A stretch of 64,000 nt of DNA, taken from assembly GCA_902616005.1 (NCBI GenBank), contig CACMRG010000005.1:18156-82155 (forward strand). The letters are read 5' to 3'. Under the pieces are notes generated by a model that was given only the letters and a program-made list of their open reading frames with translations, was not told the origin of the DNA and searched no databases. Position 1 is the first letter of the stretch. Each line of letters starts with the position of its first letter. Shown in pieces: positions 18,747 through 27,594 of the stretch. Source of the stretch: an uncultured SAR116 cluster alpha proteobacterium (GTDB lineage: Bacteria > Pseudomonadota > Alphaproteobacteria > Puniceispirillales > Marisalimonadaceae). The position numbers and the translations under genes were made by a program.

Positions 18747-20342
18747 ATGTATAATCCATTAAACATTATTTCATCTTTTAGACTCTCATTTCTTCCCCCA
18801 TTAATGATTTATTTAGCTGCTGGTGTATCTGGGTTAACTAATATTGTTGGATTATTTTTTGTCAAAGAGTATCTAGATCTTTCTGCCGCTTTTTTAGCCG
18901 GTCTAGGCTTTTGGGCAGGTCTTCCATGGGTATTAAAAATGCCATTAGGGCATGTTGTAGATTTAATATGGAAATTTAAATCTATTTTAGTATTTTTTGG
19001 TGCGTTTATCATGGCAATAAGCAGTTTAATTATGTATTTTTTAATTGCACATAAATCAGATATGATAGCCATTCTTGATGCAGAAACTTGGTTCATTATT
19101 TCAACATTACTAGCTCCGATTGGATTTGTTCTTCAAGATGTAGTGGCTGACGCTTTAACTGTAGAAGCAATTCCAAAAACTGATGAACAAGGTAATGAAA
19201 TTGATTTTAAAACCTTAAAATCTCTGAATATCGTAATGCAATTATTAGGTAGAGTTTCGATAATTTCAGGTACTTTATTAGTTTCTTTGGTTAATCTCGT
19301 AATGTTCTCTGATTCTTCTGAAATGTCTGAGAATGAAAAAATTATTACTTATGGAAAAATTTATTTATATTCTTTAATTGTTCCAGGTATATCAGTAATT
19401 GGAGTGCTTTTTTCCTATATAAATTCAAAATCTAGATTAAATGAACTTATCAAAAATGGGTTAGCTTTTGAAAAAGCCCATAATTTAATTTACCCTATTA
19501 CAAAAATTACTAAACCCAACCCTTCTATCATTATTGGATCTATACTATTCGTAATTTTTACATTATCTATTGGTTTTTCAAAAATTCCATTCTCTCAAGA
19601 AATTGTATTCATTGGATCTCTTTCGATAATAATTTATCTTTTAATAACTCTGTCTAGTCAGTTAGATGCAGTTTCAAAAAGAATATTAATTGGAACAGCA
19701 ATTATTATTTTTGTTTTCAGAGCAATGCCTGGTGTTGGACCAGGTGCGTCATGGTTTGAAATTGATATTCTAAAATTTGATCAAGAATTTCTATCCCTTT
19801 TAGGTTTAATTGCCTCTATATTGACTATTTTTGGGATATTTGTTCTTAGACCTCTTATGGAAAATTCATCTATGAGTAGGCTTATTATAATTCTTTCAAT
19901 TGCTGGATCTATTTTCCTTTTACCTTCTTTAGGAATGTTTTATGGAATACATGAATTCACGTCAAAAATAACAAATGGTATTATTGATGCAAGGTTTATT
20001 GCAATATTTAATACTGCTTTAGAGAGTCCTTTAGGACAAGTATCAATGATACCAATACTTGCATGGATAGCCCAATCTGCACCAAGTCATTTAAAAGCAA
20101 CTTTTTTTGCTGTTTTAGCTAGTTTTACAAATTTAGCACTTTCTGCAAGTAATTTAGGAACAAAATATCTTAACCAAATTTTTGTAGTAACAAGAGAAGT
20201 AAAGTCAAAATCTGGTGAGATAACAACTCAAGCAGATTATTCAGACTTAGGCATTTTATTAATTACTGTTTTGTTATTAACATTAATATTACCTATATTA
20301 GCTACAATTTTAATAAGAAAATTAAAATTAATTGCTTACTAA
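18747..20342 (+). CDS. BT1/MFS-like transporter, 531 aa
   Basis: A 531-residue inner-membrane protein with about 12-14 hydrophobic helices. LQDVVADALTVEAIP in the fourth to fifth helix region is the hallmark of BT1/folate-biopterin-type MFS proteins, and the early KMPLGHVVDLIW stands where motif A would be. It is divergent from the VOC gene and its end overlaps the boxB stop by four bases. Transport of a pterin or aromatic acid is conceivable; the substrate is unknown. Confidence 0.75.
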   Translation: MYNPLNIISSFRLSFLPPLMIYLAAGVSGLTNIVGLFFVKEYLDLSAAFLAGLGFWAGLPWVLKMPLGHVVDLIWKFKSILVFFGAFIMAISSLIMYFLIAHKSDMIAILDAETWFIISTLLAPIGFVLQDVVADALTVEAIPKTDEQGNEIDFKTLKSLNIVMQLLGRVSIISGTLLVSLVNLVMFSDSSEMSENEKIITYGKIYLYSLIVPGISVIGVLFSYINSKSRLNELIKNGLAFEKAHNLIYPITKITKPNPSIIIGSILFVIFTLSIGFSKIPFSQEIVFIGSLSIIIYLLITLSSQLDAVSKRILIGTAIIIFVFRAMPGVGPGASWFEIDILKFDQEFLSLLGLIASILTIFGIFVLRPLMENSSMSRLIIILSIAGSIFLLPSLGMFYGIHEFTSKITNGIIDARFIAIFNTALESPLGQVSMIPILAWIAQSAPSHLKATFFAVLASFTNLALSASNLGTKYLNQIFVVTREVKSKSGEITTQADYSDLGILLITVLLLTLILPILATILIRKLKLIAY

Positions 20343-21790
20343 GCGTCATGAACTTTAACGTATTCAAAATCCCCTGATTTATTATCTATTCCTTGATCAG
20401 GAGCTGCAATCCATGATGCATATTTCCCAGGCTCATGCTCAGGTACCATTAAAGATTCTATAAACTTATTATCATCATTTGATGGCAAAAAATTATTTAG
20501 ATTTTGATCCCATTTTTTTGAATCTAAGATATTTCCATCAGGATCAATAAAAGCACTAGCGAATGTTCCAATTGATCTATTAAAACCTTCGTGTGGCAAC
20601 TTAACTTTAAAATCAATATTGAATGACTCTATTGTTCTATTCCACCTCTTAATACCTACAGAAGAATCTTTAATATAATCATCTCTTAATCTCATATTTA
20701 ACGCTAACAAGGCAGGTGCATCTTTCTTTATAATCTTATTATTTTCAAATTCTAATATCGGATAAGTATCATTTTGTAATTTATGATCATCTTTAATTTT
20801 TGTTTCCCAAAATCTTCCTTTCACTCCAGCAGTAAACGCATTAGCAGCATTAGTCGAAATTTCAGAACCGAACAAATCAAGTGACAATGTAAAATGCAAA
20901 TTGATCTTTTTTTGTATTGTTGGTAAATCAATTACACCTAACTTTCTTATTTTTTCTATTTCAAATGGATCTGAAATGCCTGCTTTTACCATTTCTTCAC
21001 AAGTTTTTTTAATTACTCTTCTAACTCCATTTTCACCAACAAACATATGATGCGCTTCTTCAGTAAGCATAAAACGACATGTTCTAGAAAGTGGATCAAA
21101 ACCTGACTGAGCTAGAGCCTCCAGTTGCATTTTCCCATCTCTATCAGTAAAGGATGTAAACATAAAAAAGGATAACCAATCTGGAGTAACTTCATTAAAT
21201 GCACCTAACATTCTTGGAGCATCTTCTGAACCAGATTGTCTTTTTAAAAGTTCATTAGCTTCTTCTCTGCCATCAGAACCAAAATATTTTTGCAACAAAT
21301 AAACCATTGCCCATAAATGTCTTCCTTCTTCAACATTCACCTGAAATAAGTTTCTCATGTCATATAATGATGGAGCTGTTTTACCTAAATGTCTTTGTTG
21401 TTCAATAGATGCAGGTTCAGTGTCACCTTGAATAACAATAAGTCTTCTCAACATTGATCTATACTCACCTGGTACCTCTTGCCAAGCTGGTTCACCAAAA
21501 TGTTCACCACACGGTATTGTTCTTCCTTGCTTTTCAGGTGCTAACAAAATACCCCATCTATAATCCGGCATTTTAACATAGTCAAATTTTGCCCAACCTT
21601 CTCTATCAACACTAATAGCCGTCCTCAAATAAACCAAACTTTCTTGAAAACCAACCGGTCCTAAATCTTTCCACCAATTAATATAACCAGGATGCCATCT
21701 CTCAAGTGCTTTTAAAACCTTTTTGTCAGATGATAGTCCAACATTATTTGGTATCATTGTATCGTATTCTACTTTTATATTATCTAACAT
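20339..21790 (-). CDS. boxB: Benzoyl-CoA 2,3-epoxidase subunit BoxB
   Basis: The diiron oxygenase component of aerobic benzoyl-CoA breakdown, about 483 residues, the normal BoxB size. Ferritin-like iron ligands are seen in VEEGRHLWAM and LTEEAHHMFVGENG; the N-terminus IPNNVGLSSD...ALERWHPGYINWWKDLGP is typical. I chose ATG 21790 (start Met-Leu-Asp-Asn) because GGAGA sits six bases before it; an in-frame ATG at 21802 directly after the boxC stop is the alternative. It needs a reductase (BoxA), which is not in the window. Confidence 0.94.
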   Translation of the reverse strand: MLDNIKVEYDTMIPNNVGLSSDKKVLKALERWHPGYINWWKDLGPVGFQESLVYLRTAISVDREGWAKFDYVKMPDYRWGILLAPEKQGRTIPCGEHFGEPAWQEVPGEYRSMLRRLIVIQGDTEPASIEQQRHLGKTAPSLYDMRNLFQVNVEEGRHLWAMVYLLQKYFGSDGREEANELLKRQSGSEDAPRMLGAFNEVTPDWLSFFMFTSFTDRDGKMQLEALAQSGFDPLSRTCRFMLTEEAHHMFVGENGVRRVIKKTCEEMVKAGISDPFEIEKIRKLGVIDLPTIQKKINLHFTLSLDLFGSEISTNAANAFTAGVKGRFWETKIKDDHKLQNDTYPILEFENNKIIKKDAPALLALNMRLRDDYIKDSSVGIKRWNRTIESFNIDFKVKLPHEGFNRSIGTFASAFIDPDGNILDSKKWDQNLNNFLPSNDDNKFIESLMVPEHEPGKYASWIAAPDQGIDNKSGDFEYVKVHDA

Positions 21791-21802
21791 AAATATCTCC
21801 AT

Positions 21803-23458
21803 TTACACTCTTTCCCAATTAAATTTACTTCTGTTACCAGATCCATATTTTTTTAAAGCTCCCTCTTCACCTACAGCATTTGGTCTTTGGAATATCCAAT
21901 TTTGCCAAGCTGTTAATCTTCCAAAAATTTTAGTTTCCATTGTTTCTGGCCCTGCAAATCTAAGATTTGCTTCTAATCCTGTCATGCTATCAGGAGAAAA
22001 ACTTGATCTTTCTTCCAAAAATATCCGTACTTCATCTTCCCAATCAATATCGTCAAAACTAAAAGTTACTAAACCCATATCTAAAGCCATCTGACTGTCT
22101 AAATCAATTAAAATTTTACTTTCTAGTTCTTTTATTTTTTCAGTTTCATTTAAAAATCTTGTTTCTAACCTTGTAATATCATTAGACATTTTAAAAAAAT
22201 TAAAATTTGATTTTGATAAAGTAATTTTAGCCTCTGGGTCATTGCTATTTTCAAAAATGCCCTCAGCCATATACGACCTGTCTGATGCAAATATAATTTC
22301 AGATAAAAAACCACCAAAACATGATCCTGGCTCTATTAATGTTACTAATGATCTGGAAGTTAAATCTATTCTCTTTAAAGTCCTGTTCCACAAATGTTTT
22401 ATTTCTTTAATAAACCAATTAAAGCTATATTCGTGAAAAAGATTGTCATAAAAAAGGATATCACTTAACGAACCTTGAGAAGAAAAAATAATTACACCGA
22501 GATCTAATTCATTAAACCTTAAATGTAATAAAATATCATCTAATTCTCTTGCACATCTTAAAAGCCAAAATTGATCACCTTGGTTGATCAAATCATTTTC
22601 ACTATCTACTTTGATTAAATCAGGTGATTTAATTATTATTTTTGCATTTTTTTTTGATCTATCAATTATTAATTCTATCGTTGAATATTGAATATGATCT
22701 TTGTTAATAATTTGTTTTTTTATTTCATTTAATTTGATGCCCTTTTTATGTGAGTTATCAATTTTAACATTTTGTTTAATAATATTATTGAGTGTTTCAT
22801 CATAATTTGATTTTTTTGTAATAGTATCCACAAGTTTCCACTCTTGAGCTTTTTTAGCTTTCAATCCCTCTTCCATAGTACAAAAAACGTCAGCTAAATC
22901 TTTTCTTACTTTTCTTTTATCTGTAACTCTTGTCAAACCACCTGTTCCTGGCAGAACGGCGAGTAATGGCACCTCAGGTAGAGAGACACTTGAAGACCCA
23001 TCATCTAAAAGCAGAATATGATCGCAACATAATGCTAATTCATAACCACCACCAGCACAAACACCCTCAATTGAACAAATAAAATATTGCCCAGATTCAG
23101 AAAATGAAGATTCAATAAAATTTCTTGTTTCATTAGTATACTTGCAAAAATTTACTTTATGAGCGTGAGATGCTTCAGCTAACATTTTAATGTTAGCTCC
23201 TGCTGAAAAAGCTCTTTCATTCCCTGATTTTATGATTATTAAGTTTATGTTTGGAAATTCAAATCTAAATCTTTGCAAAGCATCATATAATTCAATGTCG
23301 ACACCAAGATCATAACTATTTAGTTTTAATTTATAATCACCAATTAAACCTCGGTCTTCATCAACATCAAAAATTAAATAACCAATATTATTTTCTATTT
23401 TAATTTTCCAATGTTTATAATCAGAAGGTTTTACATTAAAATTAATCGTATGACCCAA
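21803..23458 (-). CDS. boxC: 2,3-epoxybenzoyl-CoA dihydrolase BoxC (benzoyl-CoA-dihydrodiol lyase)
   Basis: A 551-residue crotonase-superfamily enzyme that opens the ring of 2,3-epoxybenzoyl-CoA, yielding 3,4-dehydroadipyl-CoA semialdehyde and formate. The DEDRGLIGDYKLKLNSYDLG region, the oxyanion-hole loop AFSAGANIKML and a second crotonase-like half are characteristic, and the length fits. The start is a TTG just past the hydrolase stop, with AAGGA upstream; no better start exists. It runs directly into boxB. Confidence 0.94.
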   Translation of the reverse strand: MGHTINFNVKPSDYKHWKIKIENNIGYLIFDVDEDRGLIGDYKLKLNSYDLGVDIELYDALQRFRFEFPNINLIIIKSGNERAFSAGANIKMLAEASHAHKVNFCKYTNETRNFIESSFSESGQYFICSIEGVCAGGGYELALCCDHILLLDDGSSSVSLPEVPLLAVLPGTGGLTRVTDKRKVRKDLADVFCTMEEGLKAKKAQEWKLVDTITKKSNYDETLNNIIKQNVKIDNSHKKGIKLNEIKKQIINKDHIQYSTIELIIDRSKKNAKIIIKSPDLIKVDSENDLINQGDQFWLLRCARELDDILLHLRFNELDLGVIIFSSQGSLSDILFYDNLFHEYSFNWFIKEIKHLWNRTLKRIDLTSRSLVTLIEPGSCFGGFLSEIIFASDRSYMAEGIFENSNDPEAKITLSKSNFNFFKMSNDITRLETRFLNETEKIKELESKILIDLDSQMALDMGLVTFSFDDIDWEDEVRIFLEERSSFSPDSMTGLEANLRFAGPETMETKIFGRLTAWQNWIFQRPNAVGEEGALKKYGSGNRSKFNWERV

Positions 23459-23459
23459 T

Positions 23460-24254
23460 TCAAAAATCCTTGTTTTTCATTATGTGACTTATAAAATTAT
23501 TAATTTCAATTATAACCTCTTTTGGTTTGTCAATCAAAGGATTATGACCACATTCTTTTAAAATCAATTTTTTAAAATTTTTTAAAACTTTACTTTCTAA
23601 AATTGTAATTTGAGATAATGAACCATATGGATCATCTTCACCTTGAATAGCTAAAACTGGTGTATTAATCTTACTTAAACAACTTATGATATTCCAATTT
23701 TTAAATTCTGGATTTAACCACGCATCATTCCAACCATAGAAAGCAATGTCAACATTTTGATGATATTTTGATAATTTATCTTTTACTTTATTTTTATATA
23801 TTTTTTTTATTTCATTAATTGCTGACAAACTAATATCTTCAACAAAAAAATGAGGTGCTATTAATATACTTCCTAAAATTTTATATGAATTAGTTCTAAG
23901 ACTGGAATTAATTGCTGCTATAGATGCTCCATCACTATGTCCTAACAAAAAAACTCTTTTTAAATTAAATTTTAACAATAATTCAGGAAGATATTTTTCA
24001 GCTTCTATATTCATATAGTTTAGAGGTCTTGGTAAATTTACCAGAGAAGATTTGCCATATCCTGCTCTGGAGTAAATAAAAATATTTAGACCTAGCTCTT
24101 TAAAAAGTTCATCAGGAATATCTTTCCACATTTCTGAAGATCCCAAACCTTCATGTAAAAGCACAATAGTAGGTGTATTATTATTAAATTCACCTATTGT
24201 TATAACTTCCAAATCTTGATCAAAAACAGATTGAAAATAAAAATTTTTTTTCAT
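23460..24254 (-). CDS. Alpha/beta-fold hydrolase of the box operon
   Basis: A 264-residue alpha/beta hydrolase. The oxyanion loop is LLHEGLGSSEMW, the nucleophile elbow GHSDGAS gives the Ser, and the late His lies in KECGHNPLID after an Asp in GEDDPYG. Its ATG overlaps the stop of the CoA ligase (TAATG), and boxC follows directly, so it is co-translated with the pathway. Hydrolases are common in box operons; roles in ester or CoA-thioester hydrolysis are suggested but not settled. Confidence 0.85.
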   Translation of the reverse strand: MKKNFYFQSVFDQDLEVITIGEFNNNTPTIVLLHEGLGSSEMWKDIPDELFKELGLNIFIYSRAGYGKSSLVNLPRPLNYMNIEAEKYLPELLLKFNLKRVFLLGHSDGASIAAINSSLRTNSYKILGSILIAPHFFVEDISLSAINEIKKIYKNKVKDKLSKYHQNVDIAFYGWNDAWLNPEFKNWNIISCLSKINTPVLAIQGEDDPYGSLSQITILESKVLKNFKKLILKECGHNPLIDKPKEVIIEINNFISHIMKNKDF

Positions 24255-25795
24255 TATTTTCTTAATTTAAACCTTTGAATTTTACCTGTGGCAGTTTTTG
24301 GTAATGTTTTTACAAACTCAATTGATCTTGGATATTTCCATAAACCAATTTTTTCTTTAACTATTTCTTTTATTGCTTTTTCAATTTCTTTTAATTTTTC
24401 TATATTGTTTTGTTCTGCTTTAAGAATTATAAAAGCTTTTGATTTTACGAGACCTTCATGATCAATTTCTGGAACGACTGCAGACTCTAAAACTTCATCA
24501 TGATTAAGTATCGCTTGTTCCACTTCAAAAGGAGAAACCCAAATTCCACTTACTTTAAACATATCATCTGTTCTGCCACAATATACGTACTTACCATTTT
24601 TATTTCTAATATATTTGTCGCCTGTCCGTGTCCATTCACCTTCAAATGTTTTTCTGGTTTTAGCTCTCATGTTCCAGTAACCATCCGCTGAACTTTCTCC
24701 TTTTACAAGTAACTCTCCAATTTCGTCATCTTCAATAATTTTATCGTTTTCATCTAATAATTTTAACTCATAACCTGGGACAGCTAAGCCAGTCGTGCCA
24801 TATTCCAAATCATCGGTTTTATTTGATAAAAAAATATGCAACATTTCTGTTGATCCAATACCATCTAAAATATGTGTTGAGGTTAATTTGTTCCATTTTT
24901 CTCCGATATTTTTTGGCAAAGCTTCCCCAGCTGAAACAGAAATTTTTAAATTTTTAAATCCATCAAAATTGTTTAATGATGTAAAGTCCAAAATAGCTGA
25001 AAATATAGTAGGAACTGCAAAAAAAGTTGTAACATTATATTCATTCAATAATGAAGAAACAACTTCTGGCGTTGGCCTTTCTGGAAGTAAAATAGTAGTA
25101 GCCCCAACTGACATCGGAAAGGTCATTGCATTTCCTAATCCATATGCAAAAAATAACTTTGCTACAGAAAAAATAATGTCGTTTTGGTGAATTTTTAAAA
25201 CTTGTTTACCATAAGTTTTATATGTATATTCTAGACTTCCATGGACATGTTTAACACCTTTTGGCTGTCCAGTAGAGCCAGAAGAATATAACCAAAATGC
25301 TATTTCATCTTTGCTACATTTTATAGTTTCTTGAAAGGAACATTTTTTTATTTCTTCATCAAAATTTATATAATTCGATATCTTTGTTCCAACTTCAATA
25401 ATATGTTTTATACTGACATTTTTTTTTAATGAATTTTCAAAGGAACTTAACAATCTAGAAGATATAAATACTGCTTTTGCTCTACTATTATTAATTATCT
25501 CATTAACAACCTCGGAAGATAATAAAGTGTTTAGCAAAACAGGAATAACTCCTGATTTTAAACATCCCCAAAAAATAATTGGATAAGAAATGACATCTTG
25601 CATTAAAATTATAACCCTATCCTCACGGTTTATTTTGAATTTTGAAAAAAAGTGTCTTAATTTTGAAGATTTTTCATGCAAATCAGCATATGTAATAAAT
25701 TTTTGTTTAGAACCATACTCTATAAAAGCTTTTTTTTCTTTTATATGACTATCAACATGTCTATCTACAAAAAATAATGATGCGTTTTCATTCAT
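24254..25795 (-). CDS. Benzoate-CoA ligase family protein
   Basis: A 513-residue adenylate-forming enzyme that activates benzoate or a related aromatic acid to its CoA thioester. The P-loop YSSGSTGQPKGVKH, the benzoate-ligase stretch FFAYGLGNAMTFPMSVGATT and the C-terminal Lys region PKTATGKIQRF are clear. ATG 25795 is preferred over the longer start at 25807 because GAGG lies just ahead of it. First gene of the box operon; substrate range (benzoate, hydroxybenzoates) is not decided by sequence. Confidence 0.92.
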   Translation of the reverse strand: MNENASLFFVDRHVDSHIKEKKAFIEYGSKQKFITYADLHEKSSKLRHFFSKFKINREDRVIILMQDVISYPIIFWGCLKSGVIPVLLNTLLSSEVVNEIINNSRAKAVFISSRLLSSFENSLKKNVSIKHIIEVGTKISNYINFDEEIKKCSFQETIKCSKDEIAFWLYSSGSTGQPKGVKHVHGSLEYTYKTYGKQVLKIHQNDIIFSVAKLFFAYGLGNAMTFPMSVGATTILLPERPTPEVVSSLLNEYNVTTFFAVPTIFSAILDFTSLNNFDGFKNLKISVSAGEALPKNIGEKWNKLTSTHILDGIGSTEMLHIFLSNKTDDLEYGTTGLAVPGYELKLLDENDKIIEDDEIGELLVKGESSADGYWNMRAKTRKTFEGEWTRTGDKYIRNKNGKYVYCGRTDDMFKVSGIWVSPFEVEQAILNHDEVLESAVVPEIDHEGLVKSKAFIILKAEQNNIEKLKEIEKAIKEIVKEKIGLWKYPRSIEFVKTLPKTATGKIQRFKLRK

Positions 25796-25854
25796 TTTAA
25801 TCCTCAATCAGTTAATAAGATCATATTTTAAAAATTATATTAGATTATATTATT

Positions 25855-25892
25855 AAGTTCAAATAACTTGCTTGAAAATAAAAATTTGAACT
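25855..25892. promoter_or_regulatory. Inverted repeat between box operon and HtrA-like gene
   Basis: AGTTCAAAT (25856-25864) and ATTTGAACT (25884-25892) are perfect complements separated by 19 bases in the 127-base divergent gap. This may be an operator controlling either or both transcripts. The usual BoxR regulator gene is not present here. Confidence 0.4.
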
Positions 25893-25922
25893 ATCATTAA
25901 TTAAACTTTATTTTAGGAAATT

Positions 25923-26936
25923 ATGATTTTAAAACTCAAACTTATTGATTTTAAATTATTATGTTTTGTAGTATTTTTATCTTTCCCTTCAATTGCATTC
26001 GCAGAAAATTTAACAAATCAAAAACAAAGGTTAAAAAAAATTTTTGAATCAATTGTAAATATTGATGCTAAAATTCCTGAAAACGCAAGAACATCAAATA
26101 TATTAGGTAAATTTCGTGAAGGTAGTGGAGTTGTAATTGATAGTAAAAATATACTAACAATTGGTTATCTAGTTTTGGAGGCTAGAGAAATAACAATTGG
26201 TTTATTTAATGGGAAAAAAATACCTGGAAAATTAACTGGATACGACCCTATTACTGGATTGGGTATTGTATCGCCAATAATACCAATAGAGTTGAAGCCT
26301 TTAAAAATTGGTGATTCAGATAAAATTGATATAGATGAAAAACTTTATATTCTTCCATCACAAAAACAAGGACCAGGTTCTGAAGTAAAATTAGTATCTA
26401 GAAGACCTTTTTTTGGTTGGTGGGAATATTATTTAGAAAATCCAATTTATACGTTTCCAACAAATCAATCATGGGCAGGTTCAGCATTAACGAATACAAA
26501 GGGTGAAATTTTAGGGATAGGTTCACTATTCATTAGAGATGCGACAAGCCCTGGTATTTTTTCACCTGGCAATATGTTTGTACCTGTGAACCTATTAAAG
26601 CCAATACTTCAAGATTTAAAAAAATATGGACATAGAAAGTCAGATTTAAAACCTTATATAGGATTATCACCAATTGAAAATGAGGGTAAAATTATTGTAT
26701 CAAGAGTAAGTATTGATGGACCATCAGATGTTGCAGGAATAAAAAAAAATGATGTTATAATATCAATAAATGGAAATTTAATTAAAAGTTTACAAAATTT
26801 TTATTTATATTTATGGAATATTGGCAAAAGTGAAGCTTTGATTGATATTATAGTGTTGAGAGATAAAAAAAAAATTAACTTTAAAGTCAGATCTATAGAC
26901 AGAATGAATTATTATTTTAAGAGTAAGACTTATTAA
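25923..26936 (+). CDS. HtrA/DegP-like PDZ protein lacking the protease triad
   Basis: A 337-residue exported protein: signal peptide with cleavage after SIAFA (about residue 27), a trypsin-like domain (about 60-230) and one PDZ domain (about 245-330). Aligning without gaps to HtrA, the His of NNHVV is Tyr82, the Asp of TDLAVL is Gly112 and the nucleophile Ser of GNSGGPL falls on Ala185 in SWAGSAL. All three are lost, so it is probably a non-proteolytic periplasmic binding or chaperone protein. Divergent from the box operon. Not a fragment: full length with intact fold motifs. Confidence 0.82.
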   Translation: MILKLKLIDFKLLCFVVFLSFPSIAFAENLTNQKQRLKKIFESIVNIDAKIPENARTSNILGKFREGSGVVIDSKNILTIGYLVLEAREITIGLFNGKKIPGKLTGYDPITGLGIVSPIIPIELKPLKIGDSDKIDIDEKLYILPSQKQGPGSEVKLVSRRPFFGWWEYYLENPIYTFPTNQSWAGSALTNTKGEILGIGSLFIRDATSPGIFSPGNMFVPVNLLKPILQDLKKYGHRKSDLKPYIGLSPIENEGKIIVSRVSIDGPSDVAGIKKNDVIISINGNLIKSLQNFYLYLWNIGKSEALIDIIVLRDKKKINFKVRSIDRMNYYFKSKTY

Positions 26937-26954
26937 ATATACCAATTCAATTAA

Positions 26955-27032
<78 letters not shown>

Positions 27033-27081
27033 ATTTAACAATATAATTACAGACACAAATTAAATAGGTCAAGAAAAGAAA

Positions 27082-27594
27082 TTATTTATAAAGTAATGCC
27101 ATTATCTTATTTTTGCTCATTATAGATATTTCGAATAACATCCCGAATATAAAAGTTGAAATTAGTGTATTTGTAAAAAATGGAATGGCTAAAACATAAC
27201 ATTGTAAAAGTCCATCAAAATTTTTTGTATAAAACTCTGCGAATAGCCACACGCCAAAATTAGAACAAACAAAAAATATTATTGAGCTTAGAAATAATAA
27301 AGACAATCTAGATAAAAAACTTTTACCATACATACCAATAATACTTATTAAAGCAAGGCTTCCCCAAGTAAAAATTAATAAATGATGAAATCCAATAAAA
27401 AGATCTGACAATGCAAAAGCCATTATTACAAAAGGACTCGCTCGCAAACCAAAATACATAGATGCATATAGCGTCACAGCAAGTACTGGAGTAAAGTTTG
27501 GGGGATGAGGTAAGTATCTAAATACTAAGATAAAAACAAAGGATGATAAAAAAAGTAATAAGTTTGTTCCTAGATTACTATATTTAAAGCTCAT
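27082..27594 (-). CDS. DUF6580-like membrane protein, candidate vitamin B12 uptake component
   Basis: A 170-residue inner-membrane protein with about five to six hydrophobic helices and the N-terminal YLPHPPNFTPVLAVTLYAS stretch typical of DUF6580 (once described as ECF S-component-like). Its ATG overlaps the btuB stop (TAATG), so it is under the same cobalamin riboswitch. By context it may carry B12 across the inner membrane after BtuB, which would make it an S-component or a solo transporter; this is inference. No BtuCDF genes are in the window. Confidence 0.75.
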   Translation of the reverse strand: MSFKYSNLGTNLLLFLSSFVFILVFRYLPHPPNFTPVLAVTLYASMYFGLRASPFVIMAFALSDLFIGFHHLLIFTWGSLALISIIGMYGKSFLSRLSLLFLSSIIFFVCSNFGVWLFAEFYTKNFDGLLQCYVLAIPFFTNTLISTFIFGMLFEISIMSKNKIMALLYK

